In this document: positions 9,199 to 16,921 of the stretch, piece after piece | Position numbering within the stretch: position 1 is the first letter of the stretch | Layout of the letters: each line of letters begins with the position of its first letter | Source: Chloroflexota bacterium | GTDB lineage: Bacteria > Chloroflexota > Anaerolineae > Aggregatilineales > J027 | Reading direction: 5' to 3' | DNA length: 32,933 nucleotides | Assembly: GCA_022616515.1 (NCBI GenBank) | Contig: JAKEEQ010000500.1 | Span: 1 to 32,933 of the forward strand | Program-made: the position numbers and the translations under genes | Notes under the pieces: model-generated | What the model was told of the DNA's origin: nothing | What the model saw: the letters and a program-made list of their open reading frames with translations, nothing else | The model's database searches: none

Positions 9199-9828
9199 AT
9201 GCTTGCGAATATTCACTGGCTCGGTCATGCAAGTTTTCTCATTGATAGTGAGTTGACACTTTACATTGATCCATTCAGAGTGCCAGCCAACCTGCCCTCT
9301 GCTGATGTGATCTTAATCACGCACGAGCATTATGACCATTTCTCGCTGTCGGATGTTGAGCGTCTCTCTAAAAAAGATACACAAATTATCACCAATCAGC
9401 GTATAACTGAACAATTACCTGACAATTACAATGTGGTCACACTTCGACCGTGGCAAAGCGTCAATATCCGTCAGGCGAACATAAAGGCAATACCGGCCTA
9501 CACACTGGATGATTACCATCCGGCGGTGCGTGAAGATCTGGGTTTTGTCATCGCGCTCAACCGCTACGACATTTACTATGCAGGCGATACCGACTTTGTG
9601 CCAGACTTGCGAACACTGCGCTGCGACATTGCTATTCTCCCGGTGAGTGCTAAAGAGGGCCTGATGACGGTTGAAGAAACAGTCGCGTTTGTCAAGTCCC
9701 TGCAACCACAGGTTGTCATTCCCAGCCATTATGGCACTACCGAAGGCGGTAATCTGATTGATGCAAAAGCACTGGAAACCGCATTGGGTAATATTGCTAA
9801 AGTTCAGTTGTTGAGTGCCGAAGTCTAG
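9199..9828 (+). CDS. Metallo-beta-lactamase-fold hydrolase (UlaG-like)
   Basis: A 209-residue protein with the MBL-fold opening IHWLGHASFLIDSELTLYIDP and the zinc motif THEHYDH (His42, His44, Asp46, His47). Later features are YYAGDTDFVPDL (metal-bridging Asp) and VVIPSHYGT (last His). The short, YycJ/UlaG-like architecture is common in proteins annotated as L-ascorbate-6-P lactonase-like or general hydrolases; the true substrate is unknown. Start 9199 is preferred over the upstream in-frame ATG at 9169 because AAGGAG lies 7 bases before it. A TATAAT at 9174-9179 sits just upstream. The gene is divergent from the histidine kinase and its stop overlaps the stop of the convergent phosphoesterase by two bases. 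Confidence 0.88.
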   Translation: MLANIHWLGHASFLIDSELTLYIDPFRVPANLPSADVILITHEHYDHFSLSDVERLSKKDTQIITNQRITEQLPDNYNVVTLRPWQSVNIRQANIKAIPAYTLDDYHPAVREDLGFVIALNRYDIYYAGDTDFVPDLRTLRCDIAILPVSAKEGLMTVEETVAFVKSLQPQVVIPSHYGTTEGGNLIDAKALETALGNIAKVQLLSAEV

Positions 9829-10346
9829 CCCGCTTGGGTGAGCCAGATGATTTCACCCTGATGGGCAACTACATCGTAGAGACCAAACGACGCCCCCTGC
9901 ACATCTTCCGTTGTTTTGTCGAGCAAGGTCCCCGGATTCATGGCAAGTGTTCTGCCATGCTGTTCGATCTTTGCCAGATGGTTGTGCCCATAAAAGACAG
10001 CATCGTAATCACCACATTTGATGAGTGCGTTTACGATACTGGGACTGGTCCCGTGATAAATTGCCAGATTTTTTCCTGATACAGTGTGGGTTAGAAGTTG
10101 ATCTTCCATCGTTAAATTCAGCCCGACTCGCTGGGCAACGCGCTGGTGCGTAAATTTGTCCCCATCGTTATTCCCGTAAACCGCATAAACAGGCACATCC
10201 AGTGGCTTAAAGTATTGCAGGGTGAACGGAGATATCCAATCACCGCAGTGAAACAGCATTTCAATGCCACGATCCTGATAATAACTCACGACACGCGGCA
10301 AATAGTGAACCTGATCATGGGTATCGCTTATGATTCCAATGAGCAT
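9825..10346 (-). CDS. Calcineurin-like phosphoesterase (YfcE/MJ0936 family)
   Basis: A 173-residue protein with all motifs of small bimetal phosphodiesterases: GIISDTHD (Asp8, His10), FHCGDW (Asp36), YGNND (58-61), IYHGT and FYGHNHLA. The compact size and motif order match the YfcE/MJ0936 family, which hydrolyses phosphodiesters in vitro; no physiological substrate is established from this sequence. The start at 10346 is fixed by GGGAGGAAATCA directly before the ATG; a longer frame from 10370 would begin inside the terminator hairpin. It lies downstream of the SCP2 gene but is separated from it by a strong terminator, so it probably relies on read-through or its own promoter. Confidence 0.9.
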   Translation of the reverse strand: MLIGIISDTHDQVHYLPRVVSYYQDRGIEMLFHCGDWISPFTLQYFKPLDVPVYAVYGNNDGDKFTHQRVAQRVGLNLTMEDQLLTHTVSGKNLAIYHGTSPSIVNALIKCGDYDAVFYGHNHLAKIEQHGRTLAMNPGTLLDKTTEDVQGASFGLYDVVAHQGEIIWLTQAG

Positions 10347-10357
10347 TGATTTCCTCC

Positions 10358-10394
10358 CAAAAAAATTCACCAGCCCTAGGTGGAACTGGTGAAT
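10358..10394 (-). terminator. Rho-independent terminator of the SCP2 operon
   Basis: A perfect 9-bp inverted repeat (ATTCACCAG at 10365-10373 with CTGGTGAAT at 10386-10394, 12-base loop) is followed on the minus strand by a T-run (A-run at about 10359-10365 on the plus strand). It lies between the SCP2 stop and the ribosome site of the downstream phosphoesterase. Confidence 0.85.
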
Positions 10395-10430
10395 CGGTCC
10401 AACAAAGTATTCCTGTGTGGAACGGCGTTT

Positions 10431-10763
10431 CTAGCCGAGACCAAATATACTTTGCAACTTCATTGCCAGCCCCATGTTGCCTTTGACCTTAACTTTGCCC
10501 TGCATGAATGCGTTCATGGCATTGATGTCGCCATTGGCGAGCTTCAGGTAATCATCGGCAGAGGAAATAATAGTGATGCTGGGATTGTCGTGTTCACCCT
10601 CTTCAATGCTGAGCTGCTGGTCTTGAACTTTTACCCAATACTTGCCACCATCGTCGCCCGTCAAATCAAATTGGAAGACAGCGTCTACACCGGAGGCCGC
10701 GTCGGCGTTAAATTGTTCTGGCATCGCTTCAAAAACTTGCTTTATTGAGGTTGCCTTTTCCAT
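10431..10763 (-). CDS. SCP2 sterol-carrier-like small protein
   Basis: A 110-residue protein that consists of one SCP2-like domain: an initial helix (IKQVFEAMPEQFN), a beta sheet (AVFQFDLTGDDGGKYWVKVQDQQLSIEEG, PSITIISSADDYLKLANG) and the typical MNAFMQGKVKVKGNMGLAMKLQSIF end. SCP2 domains bind hydrophobic ligands such as acyl-CoA or lipids in a tunnel. The ATG at 10763 follows GGAG by about 8 bases. It lies 63 bases downstream of the arsR-type gene on the same strand and is closed by a terminator, so it is probably the last gene of that operon. The ligand is unknown. Confidence 0.88.
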   Translation of the reverse strand: MEKATSIKQVFEAMPEQFNADAASGVDAVFQFDLTGDDGGKYWVKVQDQQLSIEEGEHDNPSITIISSADDYLKLANGDINAMNAFMQGKVKVKGNMGLAMKLQSIFGLG

Positions 10764-10826
10764 CGTTTTTTCTCCACTGCATTCGGGGATACTATTCGGG
10801 TGTTTACCATACCTGCAAGCCGACTT

Positions 10827-11126
10827 TTAATCAATATCGGGCGCAAAATTAGCGCGAATTTGTCCGCAACAAATCATTATTTCGTCCTGATTAAGACTAT
10901 AAAATGTATGGCGGCCTTCCCGGCGACTCTTGACCATCCCGGCATCACGCAGTTCGGCGAGGTGATGAGATACAGTTGGCTGTGTCAATTGCTTGCCTCG
11001 CGCCGCAAGTTCATCAATCAGGCCGCTGACGGAATGCTCTTCACAGCACAAAATTTGCATAATCTGCTGGCGGGTTTCGTCGGAGAGAATACGTGCAAAG
11101 TTGAGCAGTCTCGTCATGTCATCCAT
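10827..11126 (-). CDS. ArsR/SmtB-family winged-helix regulator
   Basis: A 99-residue protein with the ArsR fold: LSDETRQQIMQIL, a recognition helix in QPTVSHHLAELRDAGMV and a wing in SRREGRHTFYSLN. Two cysteine pairs are striking. Cys27-Cys28 (ILCCEEHSV) lie where ArsR proteins carry their ELCxC metalloid motif, and Cys86-Cys87 (MICCGQ) lie near the C-terminus. They could bind a metal or metalloid or act as a thiol redox switch; this is inference. The first ATG (11126) has GGAGG 5 bases upstream. It starts 21 bases after the stop of the ADP-ribosylglycohydrolase gene and precedes the SCP2 gene, so it probably regulates its own operon. Confidence 0.9.
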   Translation of the reverse strand: MDDMTRLLNFARILSDETRQQIMQILCCEEHSVSGLIDELAARGKQLTQPTVSHHLAELRDAGMVKSRREGRHTFYSLNQDEIMICCGQIRANFAPDID

Positions 11127-11147
11127 AAGCCCTCCATAAGCAAGTAG

Positions 11148-12068
11148 CTATTGATCGTCAACAGCCCAGCTCGGCAAAGGTTCGCGGTGTTCGCGCCACT
11201 GAGCCGGGATGCCATCTAACCCGGCCACCATCGACACAATACCGCCGACGATGGCGCAGTTGGTGTCAATATCCCCACCGCCCTGAATCGTTGCCCACAA
11301 TGCCTCTTCGTAACTGTCGAGGTGGTGCGCTGCCATCCATAAACAATAACCTACCGTGTCCTGAGCGGAAATTTGCCCACCGTTGCCTAACTGCTTGACC
11401 AGCATCAGGAGCGATGGTCTTTCGCTGCACAAAGCATGGGCGCTTTTCACGCGGTTTTCGACTTCGGTTCCGCGTGGGATGTGAGGCAGCACCGACGCGA
11501 GGAAGTCTGCCGGGGTCGGGGGATTTTCCCGATGCTGCCATGCAAGCGCTGTTGCAACGGCAACGGCTATTCCCCCGGCAATGCCTTCAGGATGGGCATG
11601 GGTGACTTCGGAGGCGAGGCGGGCGTTGTCGATGACAGCATTAATGTCATCCGCAAAATAAGCCCCCAGCGGCGCAATTCGCATGGCGGCTCCATTGCCA
11701 TAGGAGCCAGTCCCGCCAAAAAGCCCGGGTGCAGCATCTTTCCAGTGAGCATCAACTTTGAACTGTTCAAATAAGCCACGCATCGCGGCCCCATACTTTC
11801 GATATGGGTTGTAGCGTCGGGCAAAGCTCATGGCAAGGTCAGTTTGACTGATTTCTCCGTTATCTCGCAAGTTGGCGTAGATGGAGAGCGCCATTTGCGT
11901 ATCGTCGGTGTAGGTCCAGGGTGGACCGGGTAATGCGCGGGCTGCCATCAAACCGGGCATAAGTTCGACCGGAATGAAAAACCATTTCTCCCCGAAGGCA
12001 TCACCAACGGATAGGCCCTCCAGGGCAATGCGAGCACGCGCCAAACGTTCGTTATTCGGCGAAGCCAT
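11148..12068 (-). CDS. ADP-ribosylglycohydrolase (DraG-like)
   Basis: A 306-residue protein with the magnesium-binding signatures of the ADP-ribosyl-glycohydrolase family: RIALEGLSVGDAFGE, YTDDTQMA (TDDT at 54-57), and GGGDIDTNCAIVGGIV (GGDIDTN 264-270). Also typical are PLGAYF and VTHAHPEGIAGGIAVA. The family removes ADP-ribose from proteins, nucleic acids or small molecules; which is cleaved here is unknown. I chose ATG 12068 because the residues before it in the longer frame (12107) belong to the upstream gene. The start overlaps the last 17 bases of that gene, suggesting translational coupling. The metal-site residues are present, so the enzyme is predicted to be active. Confidence 0.92.
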   Translation of the reverse strand: MASPNNERLARARIALEGLSVGDAFGEKWFFIPVELMPGLMAARALPGPPWTYTDDTQMALSIYANLRDNGEISQTDLAMSFARRYNPYRKYGAAMRGLFEQFKVDAHWKDAAPGLFGGTGSYGNGAAMRIAPLGAYFADDINAVIDNARLASEVTHAHPEGIAGGIAVAVATALAWQHRENPPTPADFLASVLPHIPRGTEVENRVKSAHALCSERPSLLMLVKQLGNGGQISAQDTVGYCLWMAAHHLDSYEEALWATIQGGGDIDTNCAIVGGIVSMVAGLDGIPAQWREHREPLPSWAVDDQ

Positions 12069-13566
12069 TGAAACCGTCCGGTAAATTCTCCAGTCCCAGC
12101 GGCACATCGGTATCGAGCGGCATGGCGTCGAGACGATCAGTCGTAAGGTCAGCGGTCAGCCATCCACTGCGTGTGAGATGCCAGATGTCCCGTCCATACA
12201 TGAACACCGCACCCAGACCAACAAAGGCAAATGCCCCCCACAGAATAATTTGAATAAAGTTCGAGGCAGGCAGCGGCGCATTGACCAGCAGCGAGAAGAA
12301 GGCAACCCCGACCGCCAGCGCCAGCCAGCGATATTTCCCGGTGACAATGGGCAGGTAGACCACTGGCTCGTCCGGATCGCGATTGCGCTCGGCATACCAG
12401 CGATGCCCGACACGCACGAGATTGACTCCAACCACAAAACTGGTAATGGCAGGTCCCACAAACAGAAGCAAAAACCAGAATCCACCGATGAGAACAACGT
12501 TCACGACAAGGAAAAACAACGATGCCGGAACCGTCAATGAGCCGAGCGTTACGACCGTGACCAGAATTACCAGCACAACGCTAAATATCAGTAAGGCAAA
12601 ACCAATGGGAAAATTCAGGATAAAGAGCATAAAGCCCCAACTGAATGCCGTCGGTGTGGTACGCTGAACGCGCTTACCCGGCTCGATCATCAACATCGGC
12701 AAAAATTGGAGCATGAATAAGCCCACTATCATCAATGACAGGGCGTCCTGTAAAACACCTACAACGTAACTGCGCAAAATAGTAAAGAACGTCTCAGACT
12801 GTTCAACGCGCGTGATGTCCACCTGTTGGAGGGAGCGCGTATAGTTGACCCGGCCACGAACCGTATTGCGACCCAGGACAACCTGTTGGGGTGCTTCGTA
12901 GGTCAGATTGCCGTTGATGACAGAGGTTTCACCGATGAAAAAGCCCGGATTGGTCAGGCTGATGCTGAAGGGCAGTGGAAAGGTGCGCAGTGGCGTTTCC
13001 TGACGGCGGTCACCAACGATGGCATCAACATTGCCTGCCACGTTTCCGTTGATGCGCAAAGTCTGGCCCTGAAAATCGATGTTGCTGCCGACATCGCCGT
13101 CCACGATGCCCTGATAGCCAAGCATCAACAAGTCACCGGGCAGGGTGACCCCCTCTTCTAGCGACACACTGATAGCGAGTGCGGCGATGTCAATCCGTGG
13201 CTCAGGAAAAGCGGCGTCCTTCGTGACCTGAAAGTTGCCCCCGGCAAAGTGCATATCGTCTTCCACGGTTCCCTCAACGATCAACTGCCCGGCAGCGATC
13301 CAGATGTCGCCATTGACGGCGGCACCTCGCACAACCGTTACACGAGAGGCCGTACCAATCAAATCTCCGTTCACGGTGCCGCGAATAGTGAGGTTGTAAC
13401 ACAAGAAGTAGAAGTCATGGTCAATAACTTCATCTCTCTCGATAGCACAATTCGTACCGCGCATTCCGTCGGCTGCTTCTACCGCACCAACACCTGTCGC
13501 CAACAAAACGATAAGCATGATGGGTATCCACAACAGGCGGCGCAGCCATTTTGCTTTTTTTATCAT
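12052..13566 (-). CDS. Polymer-forming (bactofilin-like) beta-helix domain fused to a polytopic membrane domain
   Basis: A 504-residue protein. A signal/anchor helix (about 10-28, WIPIMLIVLLATGVGAVEA) is followed by about 230 residues of short repeated beta strands such as NLTIRGTVNGDLIGTASRV, AAVNGDIWIAAGQLIVEGTV and LRINGNVAGNVDAIVGDRR. Their 'NGD/VxGD' periodicity is typical of right-handed beta-helix polymer-forming proteins. The C-terminal half (about 275-465) has five or six membrane helices, then a short cytoplasmic tail. The protein probably displays a beta helix at the cell surface, perhaps with a structural role; no enzyme motif is seen. The frame extends to 13776, but that part overlaps the divergent carboxypeptidase gene, so ATG 13566 is preferred. 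Its 3' end overlaps the ADP-ribosylglycohydrolase start. Confidence 0.8.
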   Translation of the reverse strand: MIKKAKWLRRLLWIPIMLIVLLATGVGAVEAADGMRGTNCAIERDEVIDHDFYFLCYNLTIRGTVNGDLIGTASRVTVVRGAAVNGDIWIAAGQLIVEGTVEDDMHFAGGNFQVTKDAAFPEPRIDIAALAISVSLEEGVTLPGDLLMLGYQGIVDGDVGSNIDFQGQTLRINGNVAGNVDAIVGDRRQETPLRTFPLPFSISLTNPGFFIGETSVINGNLTYEAPQQVVLGRNTVRGRVNYTRSLQQVDITRVEQSETFFTILRSYVVGVLQDALSLMIVGLFMLQFLPMLMIEPGKRVQRTTPTAFSWGFMLFILNFPIGFALLIFSVVLVILVTVVTLGSLTVPASLFFLVVNVVLIGGFWFLLLFVGPAITSFVVGVNLVRVGHRWYAERNRDPDEPVVYLPIVTGKYRWLALAVGVAFFSLLVNAPLPASNFIQIILWGAFAFVGLGAVFMYGRDIWHLTRSGWLTADLTTDRLDAMPLDTDVPLGLENLPDGFNGFAE

Positions 13567-13651
13567 ATGCGAACTCGCTGTGTCGTGTTGTCCATCTGTT
13601 ACGCTATAATACCTGACAGAGTGATTTTGATAAACATTGTTAAGGGTTTCA

Positions 13652-15154
13652 ATGGAAAACGTACAAGCACTAAAAGAGCGCACGAGCGATCTGGTCAATC
13701 TTGGAGAAACACAGCAACTGCTGGGTTGGGACCAGCAAACCAACATGCCACCGGGGGCAGCAGTCGCCCGTGCCAATCAATTAGCCACACTCAGCAAAGT
13801 CATTCATGAGATGTCCACCTCCGAAGAAATGGGTGATCTGATTGCCCGTGCCGGTAAAGATGTTATGAATTTGCCGGAAGATCATGATGATCGTAAGTTG
13901 GTTGAGGTCTCACGGCGCGACTATGAACAGGCGACCCGCTTACCGACAAATTTCGTTGCGGAATTCACTCGCGTAACTGCGCTGGCGCATGAAGTGTGGG
14001 CGAAAGCACGGCAGGACAACGATTTTGCTTCGTTTCGCCCCGAACTGGAGAAAATTGTTGACCTGTGCATTCAACGCGCCGAATATCTGGGCTACGAAGA
14101 CCACATTTATGATGCACTGCTTGATCAATTTGAGCCAGAAATGAAAACGGCTGATGTAGAACGCATCTTCGGCGGGCTGCGGGAAGAACTGGTGCCCTTT
14201 GCCCTGGAACTTTATGAACGTAATGATGCGGTGTCCGATGAGCCGCTGCACCGCGAATTCCCGATTGAAGATCAGCGCCGTTTTGGACTTAAGGTGGTCA
14301 AACAGATTGGTTATGATCTTTCACGCGGGCGTCAGGATGAAGCGGTTCATCCGTTTTGCAGCTCCTTTTCTCCAGATGATGTACGCATTACTACCCGTTT
14401 TGATAAAAATTTCCTGTCACCAGCGCTGTTCGGGACTATTCACGAAGCGGGCCACGCCACCTATGAGCAGGGCATCGGGCGTAATTTATTCCAGACAGTG
14501 TTGGGTACGGGTGTGTCGCTGGGCATCCACGAAAGCCAGTCGCGCCTGTGGGAAAATGTCGTTGCCCGCAGTCGCGGTTTCTGGGAGTATTTTTACGGGC
14601 TACTTCGAGAAACATTCAAGGGTGTGCTGGATGATGTGAGTCTGGATGACTTTTATCGTGCTGTTAACAAGGTCCAGCCCTCATTTATCCGCGTGGAAGC
14701 CGATGAGGTGTCATACTGCCTGCATATTATGCTGCGTTTTGACATCGAGAAGGACCTCATCACCGGCAAACTGGCTGTCAAAGATGCGCCGGAAGCCTGG
14801 AACGCCAAAATGGAAGAGTATCTTGGTATTATCCCCGAAACGGATACGCTGGGTATTCTGCAAGATGTCCACTGGTCATCGGGCATTCTGGGTTATTTCC
14901 CCACCTACGCACTGGGCACACTGCTATCGGCACAGTTGTATTACCGTACCCTGCAAGATTACCCGGCCATCCCCGACGAGATTCGTCAGGGCAAGTTCAG
15001 CACCCTTTTGACGTGGATGAACGACAACATACATGTACATGGGCGCAAGTACATGCCTGCTGAATTGATCCAACGCGCGACCGGTAAACCCCTTGGGCAT
15101 GAGGATTATATGACCTACCTGCGCGGCAAATTTGGCCCGATCTACAACCTGTAG
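13652..15154 (+). CDS. M32 family metallocarboxypeptidase (Taq-type)
   Basis: A 500-residue protein, the usual length for M32 enzymes. It has the N-terminal LGWDQQTNMPPGAAVARANQLATL helix region, then TIHEAGHATYEQGI with the zinc motif HEAGH (264-268) and GIHESQSRLWEN with the third ligand E294. The conserved IRVEADEVSYCLHIMLRFDIEK and QDVHWSSGILGYFPTYALG regions are also present. These enzymes remove C-terminal residues from peptides in the cytoplasm. All catalytic residues are visible. Start 13652 is preferred to the ORF start at 13637 because AAGGG lies 6 bases upstream. The gene is divergent from the beta-helix gene and is closed by a hairpin terminator. Confidence 0.95.
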   Translation: MENVQALKERTSDLVNLGETQQLLGWDQQTNMPPGAAVARANQLATLSKVIHEMSTSEEMGDLIARAGKDVMNLPEDHDDRKLVEVSRRDYEQATRLPTNFVAEFTRVTALAHEVWAKARQDNDFASFRPELEKIVDLCIQRAEYLGYEDHIYDALLDQFEPEMKTADVERIFGGLREELVPFALELYERNDAVSDEPLHREFPIEDQRRFGLKVVKQIGYDLSRGRQDEAVHPFCSSFSPDDVRITTRFDKNFLSPALFGTIHEAGHATYEQGIGRNLFQTVLGTGVSLGIHESQSRLWENVVARSRGFWEYFYGLLRETFKGVLDDVSLDDFYRAVNKVQPSFIRVEADEVSYCLHIMLRFDIEKDLITGKLAVKDAPEAWNAKMEEYLGIIPETDTLGILQDVHWSSGILGYFPTYALGTLLSAQLYYRTLQDYPAIPDEIRQGKFSTLLTWMNDNIHVHGRKYMPAELIQRATGKPLGHEDYMTYLRGKFGPIYNL

Positions 15155-15163
15155 ATTAAACAC

Positions 15164-15198
15164 AGGCCCGACGCATTTTCGACGTTGGGCCTATTTTA
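15164..15198 (+). terminator. Rho-independent terminator after the M32 carboxypeptidase gene
   Basis: A 10-bp stem with one G-T pair (AGGCCCGACG at 15164-15173 with CGTTGGGCCT at 15183-15192, 9-base loop) is followed by ATTTTA. It lies 10 bases after the stop codon. Confidence 0.8.
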
Positions 15199-15345
15199 GG
15201 AAATTTTTCAGTTCCAGAAGTTACACAAAGTGCTACAATGGCACTATATATAAATATTCAACAAAGAATCCTAGAGTCTAATAGCCTGCATGTTTTTTTT
15301 ATGATATAGTCTCACGGTATTCACCACGATGTTCGAGGATTGGCT

Positions 15346-16077
15346 ATGCGCATACTGGTAATTTCGGATATTCACGCTAATCTTGTCGCCTTTGAAACGG
15401 TGCTCAAAGATGCTCAGGGCGATTGGGATTATGTGTGGTGCCTGGGTGATGTTGTGGGTTATGGTCCTGACCCCAATGAATGCTGCGATTTATTGAAGAC
15501 GCTGCCGCACTTGTGTCTGGCGGGTAATCATGACTGGGCTGCGCTGGGACGCCTCGATATTCGCACGTTTAACGTCGATGCGCGAAAGGCCGTCAACTGG
15601 ACGCAGGAAACCTTAACCGAAGAGAACATTGCCTATCTCTCCGCATTGCCGACAACTTTTGTATTGGGGAACTATACGCTGGCACATGGCAGCCCGCGTG
15701 AACCGGTGTGGGAATATATCCTTGATCCGCTGATTGCAGCGCTGAATTTCCCCCATTTCGAGACGGATTACTGCCTCGTAGGCCATACTCACACCCCCAT
15801 CATCTTTGAATTGACTACTGATGAAGGCGATACCAGTTCGATGCAGCCGAAATATCGCGAGGCCAAAAACCTTAATGGTCATCGCTTGATTATTAATCCG
15901 GGCAGTGTCGGGCAGCCACGTGACAGCAACCCGGATGCGGCCTACGCTGTACTGGATGTGGAAGCAGGTGTTTTTGAACACCGCCGCATTCCATATCCGA
16001 TTCAGGTTACACAGGAACGGATGCGCAATCATGGAATGCCAGAACGGTTGGTGACTCGCCTGGAACACGGCTGGTAA
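15346..16077 (+). CDS. Calcineurin-like metallophosphoesterase
   Basis: A 243-residue protein with ILVISDIHANL (Asp8, His10), VWCLGDVVGYGPDPNECC (GD 34-35), LAGNHDWAALG (GNH 60-62), LAHGSPREPVWEY and CLVGHTHTP, followed by INPGSVGQPRDSNPDA. The GDVVGYGPDPNEC pattern is typical of a YfcE-type subgroup of about 240 residues that is often annotated as a phosphodiesterase or a protein phosphatase; the substrate is not known. ATG 15346 has GAGG 7 bases upstream. A TTG six bases earlier is in frame but has no proper spacing to that site. The upstream region is AT-rich. A terminator follows the gene. Confidence 0.9.
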   Translation: MRILVISDIHANLVAFETVLKDAQGDWDYVWCLGDVVGYGPDPNECCDLLKTLPHLCLAGNHDWAALGRLDIRTFNVDARKAVNWTQETLTEENIAYLSALPTTFVLGNYTLAHGSPREPVWEYILDPLIAALNFPHFETDYCLVGHTHTPIIFELTTDEGDTSSMQPKYREAKNLNGHRLIINPGSVGQPRDSNPDAAYAVLDVEAGVFEHRRIPYPIQVTQERMRNHGMPERLVTRLEHGW

Positions 16078-16103
16078 CAAGGCCGTATAGATTGACTATA
16101 ATG

Positions 16104-16130
16104 AACCTTGCCTGCGTGCAAGGTTTTTTT
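16104..16130 (+). terminator. Rho-independent terminator after the phosphoesterase gene
   Basis: A perfect 8-bp hairpin (AACCTTGC at 16104-16111 with GCAAGGTT at 16118-16125, 6-base loop) is followed by TTTTTGTTTT. It lies 27 bases after the phosphoesterase stop codon. Confidence 0.9.
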
Positions 16131-16198
16131 GTTTTGGTCAAGTCAGGGAAGAGAATAACGGTCTGGACGTGTAGAATAGGTAGCGTTGTACTGGTAAT

Positions 16199-16921
16199 GT
16201 GGAGAAAAACCTGACGGTGAATGAGGCGATTCAAGTAGAACATGTCACGAAAGACATCAAGGTTGGCGAGCGTGTATTGCACATCATCAAAGAGACCAAT
16301 CTGGATGTGCCGCGCGGGCAAATGATGGCGATTGTGGGGCCATCGGGCAGCGGCAAGAGTACGCTGATGGGCATGCTGGGCGGGTTGGATACGCCTTCAA
16401 CCGGGCAAATTTGTATTGATGGCATCGACATTTCCCGGATGAATGAAAATAAACTCACCGAAGTGCGCAACGCGAAAATCGGATTCGTGTTTCAGTTCTT
16501 CCATCTCGTGCCGACGCTCGATGCGGTAGATAACGTGGCGCTGCCGGTGCGCTTTGCCATTAACCGCAAGTACGAGCCTGTGCAGCGAGCAAAAGAACTC
16601 CTTGATTTGCTTGGATTGGGCAACCGCCTCGATCATCGACCAAGCCAACTATCGGGCGGACAGCAGCAGCGGGTCGCCATTGCACGGGCGCTTGCCAACG
16701 ACCCACCCATCTTGTTATGTGATGAGCCGACGGGAAATCTGGACACGAAGACAGGCCAGCAAATTATGGATGTGTTGAAGCAGGTGCAGCGCGAGATGAA
16801 CACAACGGTTGTCATTGTGACGCATGACCCGGATATTGCCGAACAGACGGAGCGTATCGTGACGCTGGTGGATGGAAAGATTGTGGAAGATTGGGTAATG
16901 GAACATGTCGGAGCGGATTAG
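16199..16921 (+). CDS. ABC transporter ATP-binding protein (MacB/LolD type)
   Basis: A 240-residue ATPase with Walker A GPSGSGKS (47-54), a Q-loop in GFVFQFFHLVP, signature LSGGQQQRVAIARAL (151-165), Walker B ILLCDEPTG (171-179) and the H-loop His209. PSTGQICIDGIDI and LGGLDTPSTG place it in the MacB/LolD/FtsE-like group that energises FtsX-type permeases for export or envelope remodelling. The GTG at 16199 is the first start in the frame but has no clear ribosome site. GTG 16217, 12 bases after a GGAG, is a possible alternative. The 3' end overlaps the permease start by 17 bases (16905-16921), so the two form one transporter. Confidence 0.92.
   Translation: MEKNLTVNEAIQVEHVTKDIKVGERVLHIIKETNLDVPRGQMMAIVGPSGSGKSTLMGMLGGLDTPSTGQICIDGIDISRMNENKLTEVRNAKIGFVFQFFHLVPTLDAVDNVALPVRFAINRKYEPVQRAKELLDLLGLGNRLDHRPSQLSGGQQQRVAIARALANDPPILLCDEPTGNLDTKTGQQIMDVLKQVQREMNTTVVIVTHDPDIAEQTERIVTLVDGKIVEDWVMEHVGAD

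Noticed and set aside
13567-13776. N-terminal extension of the beta-helix membrane protein to 13776
   Set aside because: These codons are antisense to the carboxypeptidase gene start, and the real signal/anchor helix begins at Met 13566.
15290-15345. T-run at about 15293-15300 as a terminator
   Set aside because: No stable hairpin precedes the T-run. It is better seen as part of an AT-rich promoter region of the phosphoesterase gene.
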